Below are positions 41,433 to 49,927 of a DNA stretch of 64,000 nt, in pieces. This DNA comes from Promicromonospora panici (GTDB lineage: Bacteria; Actinomycetota; Actinomycetes; Actinomycetales; Cellulomonadaceae): positions 186,001-250,000 of the forward strand of contig NZ_UWYY01000005.1 in NCBI RefSeq assembly GCF_900608595.1, written 5' to 3'. Numbering within the stretch: position 1 is the first letter of the stretch; each line of letters begins with the position of its first letter. The notes under the pieces were generated by a model. It did not search any database, was not told the origin of the DNA, and saw only the letters and a program-made list of their open reading frames with translations. A program made the position numbers and the translations under genes.

Positions 41433-42434
41433 ATGAGGGTGTCAACGAACTTGCGAACCACGTACGAGGCGATGCTCGCGACGCTGGGTGACCGTGACGA
41501 CGTCATCGGCCAGGGCGATCCGGACGAATGGGCGTTCGAGATGAAGTGGGACGGCATCCGGACCATGGCCCGCGTCGAGGAACAGGACGGGCGCACAGCC
41601 GTTGGTCTGACGAGCCGCAACCACAAGGACCAGGGCCCTGGCTACCCGGAGATCGTCGACGGACTCGGGCGCGCCGTGAGCGGCAAGGCGGTGCTCGACG
41701 GCGAGATCGTGGCGCTCGACACGCGAGGCAGGCCGAGCTTCGCCCGGCTGCAGCAGCGCATGAACCTCGCCGATCCGCGAGAGATCGGCCGGGCTGTCAA
41801 GCGTGTGCCGGCGCAGCTGTTCCTCTTCGACGTCCTGGAGCAGGACGGCGAGCCGCTCGTGGATCTGCCCTACACGGAACGGCGCGAGCGTCTGCAGGCG
41901 CTCGTGACGGAGAACGACGCCGTCAAGGTCCCGCCTGCGTTCGAAGGGGACTTCGACGGCGCATGGGAGAGCAGCAAGGATCTCGGGCTCGAGGGCGTGA
42001 TAGCGAAGCGCCGCAGCTCGCGGTACGCCGTCGGGCGCCGGACCCGGACGTGGATCAAGGTCAAGCACGTCCGCACACAGGAGGCCGTGATCGGAGGCTG
42101 GCGACCGGGTAGAGGGCGCCGCGCCGGGACCGTAGGTTCCCTCCTGCTCGGGGTCAGCGACGGCGACAGCCGGATGCGCTACATAGGCCGGGTCGGGACC
42201 GGATTCTCCGAGCGTGACCTCGACGACCTGCACGACCGGCTCGAACGAATCACCCGCAAGACCTCACCGTTCGCTGACATCCCCAGGGCAGATGCGCGCG
42301 ATGCCCACTGGGTCACGCCACGCCTGGTCGGAGAGGTCGAGTTCGCGGAGTGGACCAACGACGGTCGCTTGCGACAACCCCGATGGCGCGGAAGGCGCGA
42401 GGACAAGGATCCCTCACAGGTACGCCGCGAGTGA
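41433..42434 (+). CDS. ATP-dependent DNA ligase (LigD ligase-domain type)
   Basis: A 333-residue ATP-dependent ligase made of adenylation and OB-fold domains. Motif I EMKWDGIR carries the nucleophilic Lys (about residue 38), followed by SRNHKDQ, VLDGEIVAL (motif III), LFLFDVLE, GLEGVIAKRRSS (motif IV) and TWIKVKHVRTQEAVIGGW (motif V). The OB-fold ends near LVGEVEFAEWTNDGRLRQPRW. It lacks polymerase and phosphoesterase domains, the LigC/LigD-lig arrangement. Probably co-transcribed with the polymerase nine bases upstream, so the two proteins together would act as a split LigD. It converges on the SNF2 gene. Confidence 0.93.
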   Translation: MRVSTNLRTTYEAMLATLGDRDDVIGQGDPDEWAFEMKWDGIRTMARVEEQDGRTAVGLTSRNHKDQGPGYPEIVDGLGRAVSGKAVLDGEIVALDTRGRPSFARLQQRMNLADPREIGRAVKRVPAQLFLFDVLEQDGEPLVDLPYTERRERLQALVTENDAVKVPPAFEGDFDGAWESSKDLGLEGVIAKRRSSRYAVGRRTRTWIKVKHVRTQEAVIGGWRPGRGRRAGTVGSLLLGVSDGDSRMRYIGRVGTGFSERDLDDLHDRLERITRKTSPFADIPRADARDAHWVTPRLVGEVEFAEWTNDGRLRQPRWRGRREDKDPSQVRRE

Positions 42435-42515
42435 CACCCGGTCGTCGTCCGTCCTCGACGCGCCGGGGTCTGGCGCGAGACCGACCCGATGACGAATCAG
42501 GCGGACTCAGTCGGT

Positions 42516-44687
42516 TCAGGCGGTGCCTTCGCCCGCGAGCGCGTCGGTCAGCAGCGTGACGAGGGCTTCGAGCTGAACGTCCGTGGACGAGTCGACGTCC
42601 TCCTCCCCCGCCCCGTCCAGTGCCCGCGCGGCCAGCCCGGACTTGCTGTCGATGAGCTCGGCGATCGTGGAGTCGATGGTCTGGGCCGCGATGATCCGCC
42701 ACGCGGTGACAGGTTCGGCCTGGCCGATCCGGTGGATCCGGTCGATGGCCTGGGTCTGCTCGGCGTAGGTCCAGGACAGCTCGGCCAGCACCAGGTTGGA
42801 GGCCACCTGAAGGTTCAGCCCCACGCCGGCGGCCGTCAGGGAGCAGACCACGATCGACACGTCGGGGTCGCCGGTGAACGCGGCGATGCTCTTCTCGCGC
42901 GCCTTGGGCGTCTGGTCGCCGCGGATCGAGACGTAGCCGATGCCGCGGTCGGCGAAGGTCTGCTCGGCCTGGTCCATGACGTCGACGTGCTTGGCGAAGA
43001 ACACCACCTTGCCGACGTTGCGAGCCAGCTGCGCGGCGTAGTCGGCGGCCAGCCCGGCCTTGGCCTGGCCGATCCGGCGGACCATGGTGAACACGTTCTC
43101 GCCACCGGCCTTCGAGCTCGAGTCCTTGAGCTCGGCCGCCGCGACCCGGCGCGCGAGGGCGAGGTCTATCCCGCCCACGGCGGCGTCCACGGCCCCGTCG
43201 ACGACGGCGTCGTCGGCACGCGCCTCGACCGCGGAGCGGTAGCGACCGACCAGACGGCGGGCGAGCGCGTCCTCGGAGGCACGGATCGAGCGGCCCGCCG
43301 CGCTGTCGAGCTCGACCGGCAGGTCCGCGACCCGGCGGGCGGGGATGTCGGCGACGACGTCCGCCTTGCGGCGGCGCACGATGCCCATGTCGATCACGCG
43401 GGTCCTGGCGGCGGAGTAGAACCCCGGGTCGGCCGGGGTGAGCCCGGTGTCCTCGAGGGAGCTCAGCAGCGTGGCGAGCGGCTTCGTGTCGTCGATCCAG
43501 CCGAGGAACTGCCAGATCGCCCGGAAGTCCTCGATGTCGTTGATCAGCGGGGTGCCGGTGAGCGCCATCAGGAGCGGCCGGCCGGTCCGGGCGCGGATGC
43601 GCTCGGAGACGGCGAGCACGTGCTGGGAGCGCTGGGAGCCCTTGTTCTTGATGAAGTGCGCCTCGTCGACGATCATGCCGCGGAAACCGAGGTCGCCGAG
43701 CCAGCCGACGTGCCGGTCCAGGATCTCGTAGTTCACGATCACGACGTCCGCGAAACCGTCGACCTGATCGCCGTCGCCATGGACCACCGTCGGCCGACGC
43801 TTCGGCGTCCACATGTCGACCTCGTGCGCCCAGTTCGTCTTCACGACGTTGGGCGCCACGACCAGCAGCGGGTATGCGTCGGCCGCCTGGGCGGCGAGCA
43901 GTGCCTGGGCGGTCTTGCCGAGCCCGGGCTCGTCGGCGAGCAGGAAGGTGCGATGCCCGCGGGCCGTGGCCTCGACGACCTGGGCCTGGTGCGGCATCAG
44001 CTTCCGGCCGTGGGCGGCGGACACCGAGCGGGGCTCGGGCAGCGGCATGCAGGCGGGTGCGCCCGGGCCGGCGTGCTCGAAGGACCGGAAGAGCGGCTCG
44101 AGCAGCTCCCAGCCGGCCAGCCGGCGGACCTGCGGGGTCACCCGCTCGGCCGCGGCCGCGAAGTCCGGGGCGAGGAACGGGTTCGCCATCTGGCGGGAGA
44201 TCACCGAACGAGGCACCACCCGCTTCTCGGCACCGGGCGCCGGAGCGGGCGGCGCGGCCGGCGGGGGCTCCTCGGGCGGCTCCAGTCCGCCGGCGCGCAT
44301 CACCGTCGCCTTGTAGGCACGCGCCGCGTCGGAGACGCGCGCGTCCTCGGCGAGCAGCTCGAGCAGCGAGGTGTCCCGAGCAGCGATCCGCGCCAGCAGC
44401 GTCGCCACCGAGTCGAGCCGCTTGAGCTGCTGCGTCCGCTTGGACTCGGTCAGGGTGCTGTCGCTCCTGACCCGGGCCCGCTCCTCGCGCATGAGCAGCG
44501 CGACGACCTGGAACTTCGTGCGCACCGCCTGGCGCGTCGGAGGTCGCCGCACAGCACCGTCGACGTCCCGCGCGACCTGTGCGAGCACCGGGATGATCCC
44601 CTGCTCAGCGGGCCGCGCGGCGCCCCGGCGCTTGGCGCCGGACTCGGTCCGCGTGCGACCGGACCGGCGTTGGCCTGGTCGTGCCAC
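42516..44687 (-). CDS. SNF2-family DEAD/H-box helicase-like protein
   Basis: A 723-residue SF2 ATPase. A basic, Ala/Pro-rich N-terminus (1-190) precedes the SNF2 core: Q-like LMPHQAQVVEAT, Walker A LADEPGLGKTAQALLA (about 265-280), motif II IVDEAHFIKNK, motif III MALTGTPLINDI, motif V VCSLTAAGVGLNLQVASNLVL and motif VI QAIDRIHRIGQAEPVTAW. The overall plan resembles SMARCAL1/HepA-type DNA translocases, which remodel DNA-protein complexes or anneal strands during repair. The GTG at 44687 is favoured by GGAGGAG just upstream. It is monocistronic. Confidence 0.9.
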   Translation of the reverse strand: MARPGQRRSGRTRTESGAKRRGAARPAEQGIIPVLAQVARDVDGAVRRPPTRQAVRTKFQVVALLMREERARVRSDSTLTESKRTQQLKRLDSVATLLARIAARDTSLLELLAEDARVSDAARAYKATVMRAGGLEPPEEPPPAAPPAPAPGAEKRVVPRSVISRQMANPFLAPDFAAAAERVTPQVRRLAGWELLEPLFRSFEHAGPGAPACMPLPEPRSVSAAHGRKLMPHQAQVVEATARGHRTFLLADEPGLGKTAQALLAAQAADAYPLLVVAPNVVKTNWAHEVDMWTPKRRPTVVHGDGDQVDGFADVVIVNYEILDRHVGWLGDLGFRGMIVDEAHFIKNKGSQRSQHVLAVSERIRARTGRPLLMALTGTPLINDIEDFRAIWQFLGWIDDTKPLATLLSSLEDTGLTPADPGFYSAARTRVIDMGIVRRRKADVVADIPARRVADLPVELDSAAGRSIRASEDALARRLVGRYRSAVEARADDAVVDGAVDAAVGGIDLALARRVAAAELKDSSSKAGGENVFTMVRRIGQAKAGLAADYAAQLARNVGKVVFFAKHVDVMDQAEQTFADRGIGYVSIRGDQTPKAREKSIAAFTGDPDVSIVVCSLTAAGVGLNLQVASNLVLAELSWTYAEQTQAIDRIHRIGQAEPVTAWRIIAAQTIDSTIAELIDSKSGLAARALDGAGEEDVDSSTDVQLEALVTLLTDALAGEGTA

Positions 44688-45096
44688 ATCTCCTCCTTCG
44701 TTACATCCCTCATGCACCTGCGGTACTGCGCGCCATGCCACGTCCGCGCGCCCAGGACGGCGAGCAGCGGACCACCCGGCCCGTGCGGCAGGTAGCCCGG
44801 GCCGGGGCGCTCTGATCGGCCTCCGGTGTCACCGCGCGGCGTCCCGCCTGCGCCGCCCGCGACTCCGCGCTCACGCCGATAGTGACACGCCGCCGGGATG
44901 TTTCCGTGAACACGGGTGAAAACCAGTCCTGCGAGGGTTGGCCCCAGCTGGCGCGCGTACGACCCGGAGCCATGGCCGGCTGAGTCCTACCAGTTTCCCA
45001 TCACTCCGAGCTGGTGGGCGAGGCGACCGATGTCGTCGGACTCTACCTGGTTCCGCCGCGGAAATAACCATGATGAAAGGGCTCACTCCCTTTCGG
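44688..45096. other. intergenic stretch of about 400 bases
   Basis: Between the divergent SNF2 leader and the 3' end of the EEP gene I see only a short hairpin (45075-45094). Open frames here have no ribosome site or recognisable motif. Confidence 0.4.
45075..45094 (-). terminator. 7-bp hairpin after the EEP hydrolase gene
   Basis: GAAAGGG (45075-45081) and CCCTTTC (45088-45094) flank a 6-base loop, three bases beyond the EEP stop on the minus strand. It is AT-richer than most stems here. Confidence 0.5.
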
Positions 45097-46065
45097 CTAC
45101 TCGGTTACGAACTCCAGCCACAGCGGGTAGTGGTCGCTGATGCGCCAGGACGCCTGGGACTTGGTCAGGTCGCGCAGGGCGTGCGGGATGAAGTCGAAGT
45201 TGCCGCCGTGCCCGGTGTAGGTCAGGCCCTGCAGGAGTGAGGGCGCGTCGGGCTGGGTGGGGTCGCTGAACCACGCGATCTGGTCGTACTGGTGATGATT
45301 CTTGTCGTCGTCGAAGATCGTGCGCGGGACGTCGTTGAGCTCGGCCGGTGGCCAGAGCCCCGTGGAGATGAAGGCGTCGAAGAGCGGGTCGTCGATGCGG
45401 TCGAGGTTGAAGTCGCCCAGGACCAGCAGGTTGCGGTTCCAGTCGTCGGGCCGGTCGGCCCACCCGCGCATCCACTCGGCGAAGGCGGTCAGCTCGCCGA
45501 TCCGGTCGGCCGGCGACTTGCCCCACAGCACGTGCACGGTGGTCAGGATGAACTCGGTCGCCTCGCGCACGAAGCCGGCGGCGTACGGCGTGCGGGCGAA
45601 CTGGTCGACGTCGCTGCTCGCCTCCGCGGGAAGGACGATCTCGCCCACGAGGCCGGAGGGCTGGACACGTTCGGCGTCGTACACGTAGGCCAGACGCTCG
45701 CCGTTGCCGGGGCCACCCTCGGTGACGTCGGAGGCGATGACCTTGTAGCGCGGGCCGAGCAGGTTCAGCAGCGCGAACAGGGCCGTGGTGTTGCGCCGGG
45801 TCTCCTGCACTGCGGTCACGTCGAACCGCTGGACCACCTCGGCGATGCAGGCCAAGGCGTGCCAGTCACGCTTGGGACTGTCGTCCTGGGTCGACTGCCA
45901 CTTGTGGGTGAGGTCGCCGAACGCGCGCAGGTTCCACGTCCCGATCAACAAGTTCTTGCTCGCCTTGGCGGGGATCTGGGCCGCAATGGCGGCACGCACC
46001 CGGTCGACATCGTCGGTGACCGCAGCAGGGACCGGGCCGGGCGGCGGGCTCGTGTTTTCACCCAT
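45097..46065 (-). CDS. endonuclease/exonuclease/phosphatase (EEP) family protein
   Basis: A 322-residue cytosolic EEP-fold phosphoesterase. Metal and active-site motifs are present: LIGTWNLRAFGD (about 39-50), AVQETRRNT with the Glu metal ligand, TVHVLWG, LVLGDFNLDRIDD, and the terminal RISDHYPLWLEF with the catalytic Asp-His pair. No signal peptide is present, which favours DNA, RNA or a small phosphodiester as substrate over extracellular DNA. Strong GGAGGAG upstream of ATG 46065. It is divergent from the surface-protein gene. Confidence 0.87.
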   Translation of the reverse strand: MGENTSPPPGPVPAAVTDDVDRVRAAIAAQIPAKASKNLLIGTWNLRAFGDLTHKWQSTQDDSPKRDWHALACIAEVVQRFDVTAVQETRRNTTALFALLNLLGPRYKVIASDVTEGGPGNGERLAYVYDAERVQPSGLVGEIVLPAEASSDVDQFARTPYAAGFVREATEFILTTVHVLWGKSPADRIGELTAFAEWMRGWADRPDDWNRNLLVLGDFNLDRIDDPLFDAFISTGLWPPAELNDVPRTIFDDDKNHHQYDQIAWFSDPTQPDAPSLLQGLTYTGHGGNFDFIPHALRDLTKSQASWRISDHYPLWLEFVTE

Positions 46066-46328
46066 GTCGGGCTCCTCCGACAGTTCGGGACCTTCCGATA
46101 TCCGTAGGGAGGGCGATCAACACCGGCGAGTACCACCAGGACGACGGAAGCCTTTGTTCTCGGCCCTCATGTCCGAAGGCATCGCCCGATCGATCGACCA
46201 ACTTCAGGCCTGACCGAATTTCGTGGCAATGCCACCATTTCGCCCGTAACTTGATCCGCGGCGGTGTTGCCTCAGAGGGCACGCACATCGCGCTGAGTCG
46301 TCGGTGTGCCCTCAGACAGGGGCGCGTG

Positions 46329-49064
46329 ATGGTGCGGAGAAGTGACAGATTCGGCGGCCGACCAAGACGGTGGTTCGTCGGCATCCTGGCAGCGTTGCTG
46401 GTGCTGTCGCCGGGCCTGGCAACGGCGTCGGCTTCCCAGTCGGTGCAGGCCAAGTCGGTGCAGGCAGAGACCTCGGACGACCAGGGCGGCCTGCTCGACG
46501 GGCTTCTCGACGGGCTCGTCGGGCCTGGGAGCGACGAGCCGGATCCGGGGAGCAGCTCCCCCGTTCCGAGCCCGTCCAGCAGCGACGGCGAACCGGCGGC
46601 CGGCGGCACGCCGGACCCGACCGACGGCGCCTCGGAGCCTGCCGACGAGACCGGCAAGGCCGGTGAGCGTCCCGCGGCGAAGGGTCCTAGCGCCCAGGAC
46701 GACCCGAACGGCATCGACCCGCTCGCGGCTCCGAAGGTGGCCAAGACCTGCCGCGACACGTACAACGTCAAGGGCACGCCGAGGCCCGGCACTCTGCCGG
46801 GCGAACGCCCGGGAGGTCCGTACCAGTACCGCAGCCAGGGGGACATCGCGCGGACGTACGACCTCAACTGGCCCCGTCTGGCGCTGTCCGGCCTGAAGCC
46901 GCCCACACGCGGCCAGCTCGCCAAGATCGACGTGGACAAGAAGTACGACAACGCGACGCCGGACCACGCCTACCAGCACTGGAAGAAGCACGTAGACAAG
47001 CACACGGAGAAGGGCACCGACCCCGGCACGTTCGAGGACTACCTCGCGTACAGCTACATCAACGGTGAGGGGAACGGCCGCCGAGGCCCGGCGTACGAGC
47101 AGGACGTCGCGGAGTTCATGGAGCTCGGCGGTGACGAGTGGTACTGCCAGTACTCGATCAAGGAGAACCACCCCAAGCTCTTCAAGGAGATCCGCGCGGA
47201 GATCCACAAGGAGGAGTTCGATCGGCACAAGGCGGCGGGCAAGACCGACCGCGAGGCCAAGAGGCTCGCAGACAAGTTCGTGAAGAAGGACCGGGTGGTC
47301 GACTTCGCCCGGCGAGACGCCGCCAAGAACATCAAGCACGTGATGGACGCGAAGGCCGGCAAGGTGCAGAACGCGTGGCAGGAGCGGTTCGACCAGAAGC
47401 TCGCACAGAAGACCAGTGCCCGGGCGACCGTCGTCGGCCGGAACGTCACACCCGCCGACCAGCAGCGGCTCGCCGGCCGTGGTATCGGGCACCACACGTA
47501 CGCCCCGGTCGAGCGCAGGGTCTACGTGCCCACCAAGTCCACAGCGGTGCCGAACGCGTTCCGGACGCACCGGATCCCCGGGGCGAACCTGCACATGTTC
47601 CCCCAGAGCCCGGTGGCCGATCTGGCGCGCCAGTCCGGCCGGACCCCCGACGACGCCCGGCGCATCGCTGACGCGTTCCGCAGGGCGCCGAGCGCGGGGA
47701 ACGCCGTCCGAGCCCCGGGCGGCATCGACTGGACCTCGCTGGAGCTGCGGTACATCACCGAGCCCGTCGAGGGCGAGGGCATGGAGTACTCCTTCAAGGC
47801 CGGCCTGAACGACGACGAGGCCAACCCGTCCTGGGGCGGCCAGGGCAGGCTCGACCTGGCGTCCGACTCGTTCTTCACCTGGCTCGCGCTGCACCCGAAC
47901 CGTTTCTGGGTGAACCTGCACCCCGATCAGCCGGACGTGATCGTCGACGACAAGTTCGCCGAGACGGACGCGGGGCGGGTCCTGCTGGAGGCGGACCTGG
48001 AGATGAAGCACGACTTCGCCCGCCTGATGGCGCCGGGCAACCCGGTCGGCGACCGCTTCTGGGACTCCCTCGAGCACGAGAACGGGGCCCCGTGCTGGAG
48101 CGGGTACCGCATGTGGATCGAGCCCCACCCGGCGCAGGTCCGCGAGGAGGACGGCAGGTTCTACATCATCGACGCCCCGCTGAACGTCAGCGTCGAGCCG
48201 TGGGACACGCTTCCTGGCCCGGCGTGCGACCAGCCGCAGTGGGTCCAGGACCACAACGACCGCCAGATCCAGGAGATCATCGCCCCCGAGGTCGAGGACA
48301 TCGTGAACGCGGACGCGCGGTACGCCGAGCTGCGCACGGTCTACACGTCCCGTGTGGCAGCGGAGTGGGTCAAGGAGCGCAACGCGGAGCGTGCTGGTGC
48401 CTACAACTCGATCATCGGCTCCGACGACGCGACCGAGTGGCCGTCCCGCACCGAATGGGACCGGGACGAGATCTTCGCCGAGTACCGCAAGTCGTACTAC
48501 GAGGGCGACTTCCACTTCACCCGGGAGTACGAGGAGGACGGCGTGGTGCTCGAGTACGAGTTCTACACGGGTGGCGTGATGTTCGACAAGCAGCCCAAGG
48601 AGAACATCAACCGGGTGCGCTTCCAGGCAGAACACCCGGAGATGCCGGTCACCACGAGCCAGTCGACGCTGGAGACCGTGCGGTACGGCGACACCGACAG
48701 CAGCACCGGCTACCTCGGTGGGGACACCGTGGTCGTGAGCGATCCCGGCCCGAAGCCCACGCCGACGACGCCCCCGCCGTCCGGTCCGCCGACGCCGGCT
48801 CCGCCGCCCGGCACCGGGGACGGCCCTGAGCCCGAGCCGTCGCCGACCAAGGACCCGGTGCAGCCGCCCGCGGACGGCGCGGACGGCCCCGACGACGGTG
48901 AGCTCGCCGCGACCGGTTCGTCGGGTACCGGTACTGCGGTGCTGGTCGCGAGCCTGCTGATCGCTGCGGGCGCGGCGCTCATCCTGTGGTCCCGGTACCG
49001 GCGCGCAGGTGGGCAGGCTGAGCTGGCGGCGTCCGGTTCGGAAGGGGAGCACCAGGAGCCCTGA
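46329..49064 (+). CDS. large LAATG-anchored surface protein of unknown function
   Basis: A 911-residue exported, cell-wall-anchored protein. A signal peptide (about 1-34) is followed by a Ser/Pro/Asp/Gly-rich stalk (45-125). A basic helical region at about 195-370 contains PDHAYQHWKKHVDKHTE, AEFMELGGDEWYCQY and KEEFDRHKAAGKTDREAKRLADKFVKK. The conserved-looking core at about 460-660 has LELRYITEP, FVNLHPDQPD-like and DVIVDDKFAETDAGRVLLEADLEMK. A Pro-rich linker (about 805-860) precedes a sortase signal: LAATG, hydrophobic helix, SRYRRAGG tail. The LAxTG form fits class E-type sortases of actinomycetes. I do not recognise the core family. The ATG has AGGGG upstream; GTG 46326 is an alternative. 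Confidence 0.75.
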   Translation: MVRRSDRFGGRPRRWFVGILAALLVLSPGLATASASQSVQAKSVQAETSDDQGGLLDGLLDGLVGPGSDEPDPGSSSPVPSPSSSDGEPAAGGTPDPTDGASEPADETGKAGERPAAKGPSAQDDPNGIDPLAAPKVAKTCRDTYNVKGTPRPGTLPGERPGGPYQYRSQGDIARTYDLNWPRLALSGLKPPTRGQLAKIDVDKKYDNATPDHAYQHWKKHVDKHTEKGTDPGTFEDYLAYSYINGEGNGRRGPAYEQDVAEFMELGGDEWYCQYSIKENHPKLFKEIRAEIHKEEFDRHKAAGKTDREAKRLADKFVKKDRVVDFARRDAAKNIKHVMDAKAGKVQNAWQERFDQKLAQKTSARATVVGRNVTPADQQRLAGRGIGHHTYAPVERRVYVPTKSTAVPNAFRTHRIPGANLHMFPQSPVADLARQSGRTPDDARRIADAFRRAPSAGNAVRAPGGIDWTSLELRYITEPVEGEGMEYSFKAGLNDDEANPSWGGQGRLDLASDSFFTWLALHPNRFWVNLHPDQPDVIVDDKFAETDAGRVLLEADLEMKHDFARLMAPGNPVGDRFWDSLEHENGAPCWSGYRMWIEPHPAQVREEDGRFYIIDAPLNVSVEPWDTLPGPACDQPQWVQDHNDRQIQEIIAPEVEDIVNADARYAELRTVYTSRVAAEWVKERNAERAGAYNSIIGSDDATEWPSRTEWDRDEIFAEYRKSYYEGDFHFTREYEEDGVVLEYEFYTGGVMFDKQPKENINRVRFQAEHPEMPVTTSQSTLETVRYGDTDSSTGYLGGDTVVVSDPGPKPTPTTPPPSGPPTPAPPPGTGDGPEPEPSPTKDPVQPPADGADGPDDGELAATGSSGTGTAVLVASLLIAAGAALILWSRYRRAGGQAELAASGSEGEHQEP

Positions 49065-49158
49065 GGTTCCCACTACGGGCGCGGCGCCTGACCTGTGACG
49101 ACGGTTGACTCGATGTCATCCCTCGTCGCGGGTCGGGTGCCGTGCCCGACTGCGTTCG

Positions 49159-49647
49159 TCACTTGCCGAGACGGATCACCGCCTGGTTGCCCCGCACGTC
49201 GACGACCGAATAGGGAAGGCCGTTCGCCGTGAACAAGCCCCCGACCACACCGACGGCGTGGATGTTCTGACCCGGACCGTCGAAGTCCGCACCTACGCTG
49301 TCCTTCTCGATATCGGTGATCTCGAACGTTTCCATGCCGCCGGCGACGCTCGGGTCCAGCGCGAACTTCGTCCCCACCGTCACGAGCACCTCGCACGCGC
49401 CATCGGCGCAGGCCTTGTACCGCTGGCCGTCGGCAGCGCGGAGCGGCTCGGGCTTCGGCTCGGGCTCCGGTGACGAAGGTTCTGGCTCCGGCGTGGGACT
49501 TGCGGCGGACGCCGTGGGGGCGGGTGACGACACGGACGGCGTCGGGTCCTGCGCAGACGGGACGGCATCGGGAGCGGCACCGCCCGTGCACGCGGAGAGC
49601 GCCAGGGCGAGCCCGGCCATGACGAGCGGGGCAGGGTGGCGAAGCAT
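49159..49647 (-). CDS. lipoprotein with Pro/Glu-rich linker
   Basis: A 162-residue lipoprotein. The signal ends in a lipobox (LALALSACTGG), with the lipidated Cys at about residue 20. A Ser/Pro/Glu/Lys-rich linker (about 25-75) precedes a small domain of about 85 residues with two Cys (YKACADGACEV), probably a disulphide pair, and strands ending SVVDVRGNQAVIRLGK. Family not recognised. AGGAGG lies six bases before ATG 49647. It converges on the surface-protein gene (95 bases), so the two need not be functionally linked, though both are outer-surface proteins. Confidence 0.78.
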   Translation of the reverse strand: MLRHPAPLVMAGLALALSACTGGAAPDAVPSAQDPTPSVSSPAPTASAASPTPEPEPSSPEPEPKPEPLRAADGQRYKACADGACEVLVTVGTKFALDPSVAGGMETFEITDIEKDSVGADFDGPGQNIHAVGVVGGLFTANGLPYSVVDVRGNQAVIRLGK

Positions 49648-49852
49648 CAGATCCTCCTGGTCGGTCGACATCTGCGTTTCTACCGACTCGCACCCGGGAG
49701 GGGTCCCAACCGCGTCGCCTCCGCGGTATCGCCCCGCACAATCTTGCGGCTGGCGGTGCACCTGGCAGGGATCGTCAGCGATGCTGATCTGCTCACCAGA
49801 CGTCGCGCCCCATGAACCGCTCGTCGGCGCAGCAACCCGCGCACCATCCGCC

Positions 49853-49882
49853 TTGACCAAACAGCCCCGACTCCGCCAGAGT
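49853..49882 (+). promoter_or_regulatory. candidate promoter of the second GH43 exo-arabinanase gene
   Basis: TTGACC (49853-49858) and a weak CAGAGT (49877-49882) with an 18-base spacer. The operator starts five bases downstream, mirroring the layout at 12034-12086. Confidence 0.4.
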
Positions 49883-49887
49883 TCGCC

Positions 49888-49903
49888 ATGTTAGCGCTCA
49901 CAT
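49888..49903. promoter_or_regulatory. LacI-type operator ATGTTAGCGCTCACAT (site 2)
   Basis: Identical over all 16 bases to the operator at 12071-12086 and placed at the same distance (35 versus 37 bases) from a TTGAC -35 box. It lies 25 bases before the GTG of the GH43-CBM13 gene, overlapping the transcription start region. Confidence 0.75.
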
Positions 49904-49927
49904 CGCCGATGACGAAGGAGTCATCCC

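Noticed and set aside
42459..42477. CGCGCC/GGCGCG mini-hairpin between ligase and SNF2 genes
   Set aside because: A six-bp GC stem is expected by chance in DNA of this composition.
46272..49073. A 933-codon open frame antisense to the surface-protein gene
   Set aside because: The plus-strand reading has a signal peptide, linker and LAATG anchor in the right order; the antisense reading has none.
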